This document shows, piece by piece, positions 26,878 through 39,300 of a stretch of DNA of 64,000 bases. Origin of the DNA: Patagioenas fasciata (Eukaryota; Chordata; Aves; Columbiformes; Columbidae). The position numbers were made by a program, and so were the translations under genes. Every line of letters starts with the position of its first letter. The first letter of the stretch is position 1. The notes beneath the pieces are model-generated. The model was not told the origin of the DNA. It saw nothing but the letters and a program-made list of their open reading frames with translations, and made no database searches. The stretch covers positions 56,324,501-56,388,500 of the forward strand of contig NC_092520.1 of the NCBI RefSeq assembly GCF_037038585.1. Reading direction: 5' to 3'.

Positions 26878-27110
26878 CCAATCCCATCGAGACTGCCAGA
26901 GCCCTCGACCAATGAAAGTGCCCTTTGGAGCTTTTCCCCGCCTCTGCCTGCCTCCTCCGGCCGGGAGGCACACCAATGAGACAAAAGGAGACAAGTCTTC
27001 ATTCAGGGACGGTTGTTCAGTCGCTTTTCACTCCCCCCTCGCTCTAGTCATCAGGACGTCATAGCGAAGGCAGGCCAATCCGCGGTGAAGCCTCTTGCGC
27101 CGCAGCCAAT
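26878..27110 (+). promoter_or_regulatory. Five forward CCAAT boxes (NF-Y type sites)
   Basis: CCAAT occurs on the + strand at 26878-26882, 26909-26913, 26973-26977, 27075-27079 and 27106-27110. The first two and the last two pairs are each offset by exactly 31 bp. Several have purine-rich flanks typical of NF-Y sites (GACCAATGA, CACCAATGA, GGCCAATCC, AGCCAATGG). The set lies 180-410 bp upstream of the start codon. Confidence 0.75.
27055..27062. promoter_or_regulatory. CRE-like site (GACGTCAT)
   Basis: It matches seven of eight bases of the TGACGTCA palindrome bound by CREB/ATF factors. It sits 13 bp upstream of the fourth CCAAT box. CRE and CCAAT sites are often adjacent in housekeeping promoters, but function here is inferred. 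Confidence 0.45.
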
Positions 27111-27290
27111 GGGGGCATTCGAGAACGCGGCTGGCGCGGCCGGCCCCAGGGGGGACCCGGGAGCAGAGCGCGGCGGCTCCGCCTCTTCTCCCTGTGCCTG
27201 CGCTGGTGGCGCGGCCGGCTTTCCCCTCCCCGCCTCCCCCGCCTCCCTGTCCCCGCCCGGCCGGCCTCCCTCTCTTTCCCTTTCGCAGCA

Positions 27291-27377
27291 ATGGCGGCGA
27301 CGTCGGAGCAGGAGCAGTTTTACCTTCTCCTGGGCAACCTGCTCAGCCCAGACAATGCGGTCCGCAAGCAGGCCGAG
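27291..27377 (+). CDS. IPO5: IPO5 coding exon 1
   Basis: Residues 1-29, from Met to Arg-Lys-Gln-Ala-Glu. The donor is GAG|GTAACG in phase 0. It encodes the N-terminal helix (Phe-Tyr-Leu-Leu-Leu-Gly-Asn-Leu-Leu) of the first HEAT repeat. The 5' UTR is not delimited: the bases before the ATG are CT-rich and end CAGCA. No upstream ATG is in frame without a stop. Confidence 0.95.
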
Positions 27378-30300
27378 GTAACGGGTCCACCTCGCCCCGG
27401 CCCAGGGCGCCAAGCCGGCCTGTCAGACCTCTCAGACCTTGCCGGCGGGAGCGGCGGGGGGAGGGCAGGGAGGCGGCGGAGCCAGCCGAGTCCCACGTGT
27501 GAGCAGCGGCACCAGCTGCTGCCGGGGCGGCCCGGGGCCTTCCCCCAGCGTCGGCGCCGGCCGGGTGCGGGGACAGCGGGGCGGTTATGGCGGTTCCACC
27601 CCGGTGGGGCGCGAGGGTCGCTCTGGCCGTTGGGCGAGAGCGAGGGCTCCGGCCGCTGGCGCGCGCGCCGGGCGCGTGAGGGCGCGAGGGGTCTCGCGTC
27701 CCCCCCGCCCTCCCCCCGCCCTGCGTGTCTGGCATCGCTCGGTCGCCTGGTGCCCGCTCTGCCCGTCGCGTCCCTGTGGAGCCCCCTTCCCCGGGGCTGT
27801 TTTCTCCCCGTTGCCTATGGTGAGATGGGGCCCGGGCTGGCCGACCTGCCGGAGCGCGGCCCGGAGGCCGGGCGGGTGGTGGGGCAGGTTTTTGCCAGCT
27901 CGTGAGGGGGGTCCCCAAACGAGGTCAGGGCGGGTGTCTGCCCTCGGAGGGGTGCGGTGCTCGGAGGGGAGGGACTGGAAGCGCTCCGCCGGGTCCCCGA
28001 GGGGTAATGAGTGCACTTGCAGCCCGGTTTTTGCGCTCCCGAGGCGGCCCTCGCTGAGGGTCCGTGTCCCCGGGCTGTGCCGCCGGGGCTGGGGCAGCAG
28101 CGGGGCCGCAGCCGCCCTCCCCCTCCCGCCCCCCGAAGACCTCTTCCCACACAGCAATTTGGTTTTTAACTTCGGAATGTGCCATGTATTCAAGTGTTTC
28201 GTCAGCTAAGAAATATTTCACTAAAAGAAGCGTTCTCAGTATACAGAGTTTCTCTGTTATCAGCAAAAACTTTTCAGATGTGTTATTTCAGCTAAAATTC
28301 TTTGTGGTGGCTAAGCCATGTTAATTCTTTCTCTCTGTCATGCTTAAGACTCCATTGTCAAGCCTAGTGGGGAATCTCTCCCATTGAATCAAATACTCGC
28401 GTCTAGGTTTAGCATGAATTCCCACTGCATGGCTACATTGGGTCTTTTATCACTCTCATCACTTCAGCGGTCAGCAGAGTTCAGCACATTGTTTGGCAAA
28501 GAATAAAAAGTAGTATTGTTCCTGATGCTGCAGTGAAAATTCCTGAAATATAATTTGGCAATGAGAAGGAGGAGAGACACATTTTTAGGAACACAGTGAA
28601 GTTCAATATTGATTACTACAAACGCTTTCTAGAGAAGCGATGAGAATTATTCTCACACTCCTGAACACAGCGGTGGAATAGAGGCTGTTCTCTGTTAGCT
28701 GAATTTCTTTATTTTCTCATCATCCTGTGCGTAACATATGAACATTTCTCACAAGTTTTTGAACTTTATTAAAATTGTAACAAAGCAGCTGTATAACAAT
28801 GCCTGTGAAATAAAACATTATTGCAAAAAAAAAAAAAGCTAAAACGTAGCTTCTTACAACTGGCGTATTCTGTCAAACTTGCTTGGATCTGAGTTGGAGT
28901 TTGTTTAATCCTTATAGATACATATGCATCATGGTGAATCAGAATAAGAAAACTTCATTGTCGTGATAGATCACCAAGCTTTTCAAGTCCATTAGTTCTT
29001 AAATAGGTGCAAGCAAGTAGTATAATTTTTACTTATTTAACTGCACCAAATCTGGCATTGGTTTCTGCATATTCCCGAGATATATTGGAAATATTTTTAT
29101 GGTTTATGATCATTTGGAGTGGAAAGGGTCCTCAGGAGGTCTGTAGTGCGATCTCCTGCTGAAACCAGTGTCAGTTGTCAGATCAGGTCATCTGGGGCTT
29201 TGTCCTGTTGAATCTTGAAAACTTCCAAGAATGGAGACTGCACAAGCTCTCTGAGCAACCTGCTCCTGCTTGACTGTCCTAGTTAGAGCAAGGAGGTCTG
29301 AACTTCTATCCAGTCTCAACCTCATTTTTTCAGTTTATGTCTGTTGTCTCTTACTCTTCCACCGAGCACAGCTGTGAAGATCCCAGCTTAGTCTTATTCA
29401 TGGTGTGTTAACAAACTTGTACCTAGAAACCCAAATCTGTCTTTCTGTACTGTAGGTAGATTGACTTTTTTTTTTTCCCCTTGCCTGTTTCTTGAAGTAA
29501 GATTTCTTTGGATGAAAGTATCGCATAGCCTTTAGAATATCTGCTTACTAAAATCATACAGGACTCACGTTTAATCTTAAACATCTGCATAGTCCAATGA
29601 GATTTTCAAGGTGTACTTACTGTTGGAAGGCTATATTGAAAACTATAGGGATTCAGATAGCTGCATGTAGATCAAATAGCAGGTTTTCATTTGTGTCCGA
29701 TAAAAAACAGAATGAGAAAGGGATGGACAGGAAACTGGAGGAGACAGACCATTTCTAATGGGTCTGGTCATTCAAATTAGGATGAGGAGTGTTATGTTGG
29801 AGACTAAACTTGATGGAGATGTAGAGTCATAGCCTGGTTGGGTGGGGGTGTAGTCAAAGCTGTAAAAGGGAGTAAAGTTTAATCACTTAAAACCTGTATT
29901 TATATAAGCATTTGTGTGTATGGATCTATGTATGTGCAGGCACACTCATAACTTTTTCTGACCAGTTTACTGATACCCAGTTCATTCATTTTATCTCCTA
30001 CTAAAAATCATCGCAATGTTGTCTGTTGACTATGAAAAGCCTGTCTCTGTGTGAGAAACTTGTACCTCTGAATAAAGTTACTGGGGAACTAATAACAAAC
30101 TAGAATACAGTAAAGATGTAGCAGGATCCAGGTACATAGGGTGTAAGTCAAGGCTGGGTGTAGGATGGGTGGAACCAGCAAAGTAGTGCTCCAGCAACAC
30201 AGGAGAAAGGTTCTGGTTTTGGCCATGAGTTCTTGCCTACCTTGCACTGATGCTCTTCAGCATCTTCTGAATCCACTTTATTGAACTGACAGAATTATGC

Positions 30301-33300
30301 CAGTGAACAACTGGATAGGTTGCTGCTGTTTCTAGTGAGTTTAAAAGCTCAAAATAGAATTTCGTTATTAACATAATTGCCATGAGGGAAGGCAGCTTTT
30401 ACAGTGCTTCAGCTGTCCACGAAAGCATAGCTTCAGGTCCCTGCTGGGCCTGTGGTTAGGGAGCCTTGTTTCTGTATTTGTCTTTATATTTGTAGATAGT
30501 AGTGCAATATAAATATATACATTAATGGAAATGGTTAATGTAAGAAGACTTTCTATTTTGACCCTAAACCTCATTTAATTTTACAGTCTCCATTAAATTA
30601 TTAGATTAAATGCAGGGATTCATTGGGGATTCAGTCTCATTGACTGTTGGCATGTATTAGCAACTAGAGAGAATATGAAGTAAGAATTGTGTCCATGAAC
30701 GAGACCTAGTAGGAGATAGGTACAGAATGTGGAAGAAGATAATGTTTAATATTAAATGTGTATGATGGAGAAACTGCTTTATGGAAAATAGCAGGTATAC
30801 TGTCGAGGTGTGTAGATTTGGTAGCGTATTAGAGCTGCTATGGTGGTAAGAATGGGAAGTTGGCAGGCAGGGAACTGATTGAAATGAACCTGGGCTTTGT
30901 ATAGTAGGCTTGTTCCTTGCATTCAGGATGGGATAGTGCATATGTGGAAAGGGTGGAATAATTTATCCCGAAAAATAACTCTTTCAGGGTTAGTAAGTAT
31001 ACGACTATTTCTGAATGTTTTATGTGGATGATCTTCAGCTTCTAATTCCCCTGCTCTTACCTACGTAGGTTTAGTATCTTAGAAATAAGCATTTATAGTT
31101 TCAAAATGCTCATGTATACCATGTTTTAGATACCAAAAGTATTTTACTGTGTGCTCACTCTAGCTTCTAAGTAACAATCTAATTTAAAAAGCCGTAGTGA
31201 ATGAACTGCACGCCAGAAGTGTCTAAGACAACATAACTGAACTTCTCATTAAACTTTCTGTTTTATTAAGAGGGCTTCCCGAAGGGGGAGGAGTTTAAAA
31301 ATGAAAACTTCTTATTCAAAATGCGTAGTTGAGATGTGTGACTACCATGTGACATTGTAAAGGCCATAGAAAGGTTCAAAAAAAGAACTGAACAAATTTT
31401 TGAACTCTACGTTTGTCAGCGGTTATTAACCTGTTGGTCATAGTTCAGTCTCAGGCTCCAAAGTTCTTAATCCTTTGATAGAAGCTATAATGGATTCCCA
31501 GGAGGATACATGTTCCATATATGTTGTATTTCCAGAAGAATACATGTTCTGGTTAATTTGTGTTTCTTAACTAATTTTGTAAGTGGCCAGTAATGCATAT
31601 GTAGATCATTTGAATATGGCAGGTCTTATTAGGTAACAAATAATGATTTTAAAAAAGGTCAGAAATTTGTATTTTGGTAATTTTTTTTTTTTGCTATGTT
31701 ATGTGCTATTAACTGGATGGATACTGAAGTTGTTTAAAAGGGAAGTTCATGTTAATATTAAATATTATTCATATTAATACTTAACACATGTTTTCTAGTA
31801 ATTGTTTATAATAATCTGCATCCCTTTTTATGCAGGAGACATATGAGAATATTCCAGGTCAGTCTAAGATCACATTCCTCCTACAAGCAATCAGGAATAC
31901 TGCGGCTGCTGAGGAGGTATGTCTCAATAATCTTTGAATTCTGCATATTTTCAAGGGAACTTGGAGAAGCGGGAAATAAATCAGTGCTGGTCATTTTGGG
32001 ATAAATGAATAAGTTGGACATGAACTGAATCATCTTAAGTTACTGCACATTTGCAGAGGGACCACTCATCTAGTTTATTGCATGTCAAGTTCACTAGCTG
32101 AGACTTTTGGATGTGGGATATTTAGTTTCAAAAGTAGACTTTTAAAAAAGTGACTACTTAGATCTTCATTGTTTTCTGGTTGTGTGTTTTGCTTGATGAA
32201 TGGATTCTTTCGTTAAAATGTGTAACTAATATGTGACTTACTGTGATGTTCCTTCAAGTGACAGTTGAGACACACTTTCCATTTTGGGTTCCTGTGCCTA
32301 AATGTGTTAAACTTAGGTATCATCTGAAACTACTTGTACTTCTTAAATCAGAATTGGGGGAAGATAAGGTAGCAGTTGTTTTGCATGTTCATTCAGATGG
32401 CTTTTGCATTTTGTCCTGTTTGGGGAGGAATATGCTCATTAAGTCAGCTAGCAATGTTATAGACTGAATGGAGAGCAGTCTAAGCACTATGTAAAATTTT
32501 TCTGTGGACTTACAGTAACTATGCCTTTTAGTTTTTTCTTAATTTTTAAAGGCTCCCACACTAGCAATCAGGTATAGTACTACTTGGTAAAACTATTATT
32601 CACTTGGATATGCAAAGTGAAGAACTACTACGCTTTCAAGGTATTACAAACTTCTGAGTCACTTAAGTAAAAACATTTGACTTTTATTTTCAAATTGAGA
32701 GTTTTACTGAACAATGGAAGGATGTAGCTTGTAGAATTTCTGAACAATATAAGCAGCGTATAAGTTTCTGGATAATGATCTCTTCTGCTAGATTGTATTC
32801 AGTTTAGGGATAGATGCTATTTATGCTTTTTAGTGCCTAGTGTCAACTTACCGATGCTTATCTACCTACAAAACAGCGTTCTTCTGACAGAATCCTTCAG
32901 CACTATGCTAGCAACTGGTTGCATAAGAGCTGTGTAGTTTTTGCTCCTGCCTCTCTGTTTCAAACTATAGAAAGTTGTAGTGTAGTCTCTCATGTATTTA
33001 GATTTGCCATGAAAAATAAGATGTCCCACTGCCTATTTTTAATTGGAAGATGTTATTGTACTCTAGGAGTCATAGCTCCATTGCACATGTTTCTGTTTTG
33101 TATTGAATACATTTGATAAGTCTGAGTGAACAACTACAAAGCCATGCTTGTGTGAATAAATACTTGCTCAGTGTATTTATTGATTTTATTTGCTTTACAT
33201 CAGCTAAAGAAATAGCCCAGTCTAAAACTTGTTCAGAATCTTGCCAATGATTTGGCTTCTGACTTACCCAACTGCAAAGAAACTATTCACCTGTTGAAGG

Positions 33301-36300
33301 TACTCTTACCAAAGCCATCAGAGGTTAATGTTTGTAGAATAACTTGATGTTTAACTTCACCAATGGATAGATCAAATAAAGGTTTAAATGTTAGCTCATA
33401 AATTAAGGGGACATTAGGTACTGGACTCAAAAAATCCTGATTAATAAAACCTATGAACAACCTCTCTTCCTTGTAAATCCAAATACCTAGTAGCCTAATT
33501 AGAACCTAATTGAAGCCATCCCCATGCTTAATGTAAATATTGCATTTAAACAGGTGGGGAAGCATTCTGTGCATGTTCACTATGGTGTTGGTATGAACAG
33601 CTAGGCACTTTGTGTCTGCATATGTTTCATGTAGATTCAAATATTGGGCAGAATATTGCGTATGTCACCGGTGGATAGGGCCTTGGGCCTGGCATGTGTC
33701 CTCTGAGCACATCAAATGTACTGGCACCGCTGAACACAGGCTGCTTGAACAAGCCTTACAACATTAAAAATCCCTTGCCTGGGCTGTGGGAATAGGGTTG
33801 AGACCCCTGCTCATCACCAAGCATCTGTATTGCTTTGCCCCCTCCCAGGAAAACTAGGTTGAAGAAAATACTCCAGCCTATTTGCAGGATCTGTGCTGCT
33901 GTGTTGGACAGAATACAGCATTCAAAGGACTGTGTGGACAGAGACATCCTGACTCTGCAACCTAGTAATTTTGCCATTTAAATGCAGGAACAGGGATTCA
34001 GATCCTGCTCCCAGGACCCCTTGCATTGATGTGAAAAAAACATTATGCTAGATTAGGAATAAATCTTAAAAAAAACCTAACTGTATAAAAGGTTTTATCC
34101 TTCTAACCAAATGCCTAAACTGTGGAAATACTCACCTTTTTCCTCTGTTCTCATTCATATTTTCCTGATAGCAGAGTAACACTGTTCACAGAAGTGGAGG
34201 GGAAGCACATGACCTATAAGTTGGAATGCTTTTCTGCCAGATGATATGTGATTTTGTACACCTCAGGCTAAAAAGGGTCTTGAACCTGCATCTCAAGGTT
34301 CCTGAACCTGTAGTCTCACTCTTGTGAAGTTAGGAGTCTACTTCTTCTTTTTAAAGGGTTGAACAGAAAGGTGGTGTGTATTTAGTGTATTTGATGATTT
34401 TTATTCTCAAAATGTGTCTGAGGTGTTAGAGGCTTCTTCCTTCACAGTTTTGATTTAGCACCTGAATCCTAGGAACAGAAGTTCTCCATCTAATCTTGCA
34501 TTTGTTCTCTTTCTGGTTAACTGGAAATTGACAGTTTCCACTCATGTCCCAATTTACAGGTGACTAATTTCAAGCACTGTCAAATACAGTAGCAAATACT
34601 GTGTAAAACTGTGTTTCTACTGTACTCTCAGCCCTCTTAGAGTGTTCTGACCTTTCTCTTCCCTCTCTTTGTATTGTCACATGAAGGGCTTGCATCTCTT
34701 AGTCTGAAAAGTACTGCTGCAGGCAGTGTCTTGTTCAACATTTGGAGGGGAAGGACGGCAACCCATGGACTTCTGGTGCACCATGGTTCTGCCTTTGAGT
34801 TGTGTGCAAACCTTACGCACTGCGTGATTTGAATTCCATGTGGTGCTGGATCCTGGAATGAGGTTGTGCAGGGCCATCTTTGGACTGCGTCCTAAATATT
34901 GATTGCTTCCATACATGCATGTTTTCCTCTTTGAAGTCTTCAAAGGAACAGTAAAACAGAAGTAAAAATCACTGTGACTGTGCTACACAAGATGGTCAGT
35001 CTTTTTCTTACAAAATATGTAGGATTACCTGGATGCTTTGAATGCTGGTGTATAAGGTTGTATCCCAGACTTGTATTCGTAATTCTTTTGCTGCCCTGCT
35101 GACCAAGTTGTTTTTTTTTCTTGTGCCATGGTTCCATCATCTGTAGAGTCCTAGAACATTTTTAAAGCATCTTAATTTCTATTAATAAGAGGAGATATGT
35201 TGAAATTTAAGTAGTATGACTACTTTTTATGTTCATCCCTTTGACATTCTGATTGTGTCTGAGCCCCTCAGTAATTTAGATTTGCAGAAGAATCCAGTGC
35301 TAGGAGAGAATTCTGGTTTTTTATGCCTCATTGGTAGATGAAGGTTCTACATCGGTGTGGACAATTTGTTTTCTTCTGTTCTCATTAAAAGCTATAGTTG
35401 CTAAATTGTAGGATTTTAAAATGCTTTTTTGGGTACATATCTTGTAATGCTTGAGAGAGCCTTTGGTGTGTGTGAAAAAGGTACACTTTCTTCCTTAAAG
35501 CAGAAGCAGCAGCTCTAGAGCTGCCATTAATCCAGCCATGTTAGTCGTAATTGAATTGACAATGGTAATTTTCATATATAGGTGGATATTTGTCAAGGAA
35601 AATATGCAGTTTATTATTAGAAGTCAATTGCTTCTTTATCATTCCTTCAAACATTTGAATTTGCTTTAAGGAATTTTGGAATTTATTTCTAAGCTAATAG
35701 TAACAGTAATGAGAAGCTAATTCATGTAGTGCTGATCTTATTTCTTTATACCTTGTTACTTGTGTACTTGTGTTTTCACTTTGCGATCAGTCTTTGTCTG
35801 TCTTCTAATATTTTAAGTTCTTCAGGGTTGGAAATTCTTATCTTTGAAACTGTGCTTTGTGAAGACAAGCTCTGTTCTCTATCCAGCCACCTATTACTTC
35901 AGGAAAGGCATTAATATAATGTGAGTTCAGTCATTATCAGATGTCAGAGAATATGCACAGAAACACAATGCCTGCAGTAAGGGAGGACATTACACCAGAG
36001 TTTGTGCCTTATTCAGTCCCAGCAAACTTGCTCCTCAGCCAAGGCTTCTCCTATGGAAGTTTACCACACTAATGAGGAGAAATTTATTCTTTCACAATAT
36101 TGGTGCTTCTAGGAGTGGGAGAAGGAAAGATACCATTATATTGTGTTACCATTAAAGATTTTGGACACGTTGTTAATGGGATTCCCAGAGGCAGTGGGGA
36201 AATAATCTTCCTCCCTGCTAACTCCTGTTCCCCATGTGACAACCCATTGCCAGAGAACCGTGGCTTATGGTGGGAGCTACAGCACATGTGGGCACTGATT

Positions 36301-39300
36301 GTCTTTGTTCACCTGCTGTCTTCCTTAGATCTACTAGAGAGGATCTACTAATCTTATGTATGTGGTGGTTTTGGTCCGCACTGGAGGTGTTGAGGGGGGA
36401 AGCGATGAGGAATGATCTAGAATAAGGTCCAATTCTAGTCCTTCCCTTCTGCTAGTATACAGACACATTGCATGCAGTACTCTTCAGCTGTATAGAAAGC
36501 ATCTGAGCAGACTGGAAAAAGTCACAGTGAGTCTGGAGATTGCACAATACAACACGAATAGTATCTTGGGTGATATTCTAACAATACCTGGTTTTTACAG
36601 GGTGCGTTTGAAACTGAGACGTTGCAGCAGTTTGTGTTTCTCATCTATAGGTTAGGCTGTGGCAATATCAGTGAGAGATCATTTGGAAATTGGACTCCAT
36701 TCGTTCTGCTGCTCATTTAACAGTTTTTAATTTCAAAGGCTGTTGCAAATTAAGCCGTTTTTCATTCAAGTACAGATTAAGTGAAAATATCTTACGAAAA
36801 AAATTGAGTGCATGTTGCTTTGAATTATTTTTGCTGAGGATTTAACACTTGTTTTTGTTACTCATGTTAAACTTGATAAATTTGGGGGATGTTTTTTAAT
36901 TATTGTTTGTCTTTGAAACACTGGTTAGTGAACATACCGTTTATTAAGTTATTCAGAGTGCTTCATGTGTCTTTTTGCCTTTACTGCATATTTTGCTCTA
37001 TTCATTTTGAATTACTCCGTTTTTTTCTTCTAGTTCTTCTATAATTGTACATATATAGAGACATAAATGATGCTCTTGTAGAATCACAGTACACAAGCAG
37101 GAAGCATAGAAGATTGTAATCTGTGGTATTGAGGTTCCTGTGCTCAAATTCAAGTGCAAAGAAAAACATTTCGTCGAAGGTCTTCAAAAGGCTGAAAGCT
37201 TTGGGTTTTTCTTTGTAGCATTTTGTTTGTTTTGTGGTTTGCTTTGTTTTTTTTCTTGTTGTTTTGTGTTGATGTTTTTTCCGATATGAGTTTTACTTGC
37301 CAAAATATATCTCTATGTTCTCATGCTTAGCATGAAATTTGGCTGCTTGAGGAAGGACAGGAGGGTTTACAGGTTAATTGGCTGACGAAGTTGTCCCATT
37401 AAGTCACTTGTTAATCCAAAAAACCCATCTGGATTATAGTTATCTCTGTGGGCCATTATGGAAAGAAGACATGCTTTAAATATTTTTCAGTAATGCAGCT
37501 AAGTCCTTAACTTGCCACAAAATAGTCCAAGGTTCAGCTTTAGAAAAGAAAAACTAGATACCTCAGTGTTTTCCGTGATTGTTTTTTTACAGAGCTGTCA
37601 TTGTCAGAAATATCGTTGTAAGCTGATGTTTCTTTACTATGTTCTTATGTACTATCATGGTTGTCATCTGTTGCTTGAGAGGTATGCCATTCACCAAAAA
37701 AGTCTACACAGTGAAAACTGGTCATTTGAAAGAATGATGTAGTTTTTCCTCATAAGTGCATCATTATTACATTAAAAGCACTTTAACATACATAGTTTCT
37801 TATTCAATAGGCTAGACAAATGGCAGCTGTCCTTCTTCGACGTCTATTGTCTTCTGCTTTTGAAGAAGTTTATCCAGCTCTTTCACCTGATGATCAGACC
37901 TCTATCAAAAGTGGATTGCTATTGATTATTCAGTTGGAAACACAGTCCAGTATGAGGAAAAAAATCTGTGACATCGTTGCTGAATTGGCCAGGAACTTAA
38001 TAGGTACTTTACATAAGCTGATATTGCGGTAAAATGTTCACGTGTTGATATAGTTGTATTTTTATCTCTTGTTCTCTACTTTTGTATAGACTTTTGCACA
38101 GGACGTACTAACTGATTTTGTGGTTTAAAATAAAACCTAATATTTGTTTGCACTACCCTTAATCAGATAAAAATAAAATTCCTTAACTCTGCTTTTTAAA
38201 TTGCTTGAGTTTATGTGAGATTGTATTACAGTTTAGAAATCCAATTTTGTTTAAGTTCTTATGAAGGTTATGCTGAGCATCTACATCAGTCTCTTTTTGG
38301 AGTACTTTTACATACCAGTAAATAGACATCATGTGTTTCTGAGTGCCTTCAGATTTAATATTTCAGCCATATTTTATACTGTGACTTTGACAGACCTTCA
38401 GATCAGGTTTTTAGTAATTCGTTCCAATAGTGATGACTGGTTGCCCTGCACAACTGAGATCTAACCACTCTTAAGTCTGCTTATCCAGAAAATTTTTATG
38501 CTTAATCTAGATGAAGATGGCAACAACCAGTGGCCAGAAGTTCTGAAATTCTTATTTGACTCGATCAGCTCTCAGCATGTGGGACTGCGTGAGGCTGCTC
38601 TACATATTTTCTGGTAAGCTTTCCGACTTGGCTGCATTTTTGCAGGTTAGCCAAATCACATCTCTAAAAATGGTAGAAACACTGTCACAACTTAATTAAC
38701 AAGCAATCATATATATTTAATCTATTCTGTTGTGTTGTGGTTTACTGAACTCTTACATGTACAGTTACAGTCTGTAGCTTAAACATTGGATAAGTTTAAA
38801 ATAATAGCTTATGTTAAACTGCGTGAATTTCTATTAAGATTTGGTGTTTATCCTTAGGAATTTTCCAGGGATTTTTGGGAATCAGCAGCAACACTACTTG
38901 GAGGTCATCAAGAGAATGCTGGTTCAGTGTATGCAAGATCAAGAACATCCATCAGTAAGACCTTTATGTTATCGTTTTGTTTTGTTTTTTTTTTAATATG
39001 TCCTGAGCATAGAAACTTAGCATAGTAGTCTCAAACATAAGGGTTAAACCATAGATTGCAGCCAGAGAATTGCAGTACCTGAAACTGATGGAGCTCTGGA
39101 GTTTAGACTATAGCTACTGAAAAACAAAAAGGGTCAAACCTTTTACTGATCCTGAAGATGACTGACTGGCTCATATCTGCACTGCTTAGGCCCAGACTCT
39201 TCCCTAGTAGTTAAACTTGGAGAAACACACTTGTAGTGGCCCAAAGCAGAACCAGGGATTTCAGCCAGCAGTGTGGGTGGTCAGAAACTCTGTGTTAAGC

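Larger units (their letters stand above)
26520..28140. promoter_or_regulatory. CpG island over the IPO5 promoter, exon 1 and 5' part of intron 1
   Basis: GC content and CpG density rise sharply at about 26,520 and drop back to AT-rich sequence after about 28,140. GC boxes lie at 26691-26697 and 26701-26710. Five CCAAT boxes lie between 26878 and 27110, a CRE-like GACGTCAT lies at 27055-27062, and a CACGTG E-box lies in intron 1. No TATA box is evident. This is the usual form of a constitutive housekeeping promoter. The exact transcription start cannot be fixed from sequence alone. Confidence 0.88.
27378..31835 (+). other. IPO5: IPO5 intron 1
   Basis: 4,458 bp, phase 0, GT-AG with acceptor TTTTTATGCAG. 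The first ~760 bp belong to the CpG island; the rest is AT-rich. An old antisense CR1 copy lies at 29105-29400. Long open frames in the GC-rich part occur on both strands and follow from the lack of AT-rich stop codons. Confidence 0.9.

Noticed and set aside
27117..27126. Heat-shock element in the IPO5 promoter
   Set aside because: Only two inverted units (TTC and GAA) are present. A functional element normally needs three or more.
27343..28193. Long - strand open frames (191 and 202 codons) and + strand frames extending from exon 1
   Set aside because: They lie in the CpG island, where stop codons are rare. Their composition is Pro/Arg/Gly/Ala-rich with no domain, and the + strand ones run through the exon 1 donor.
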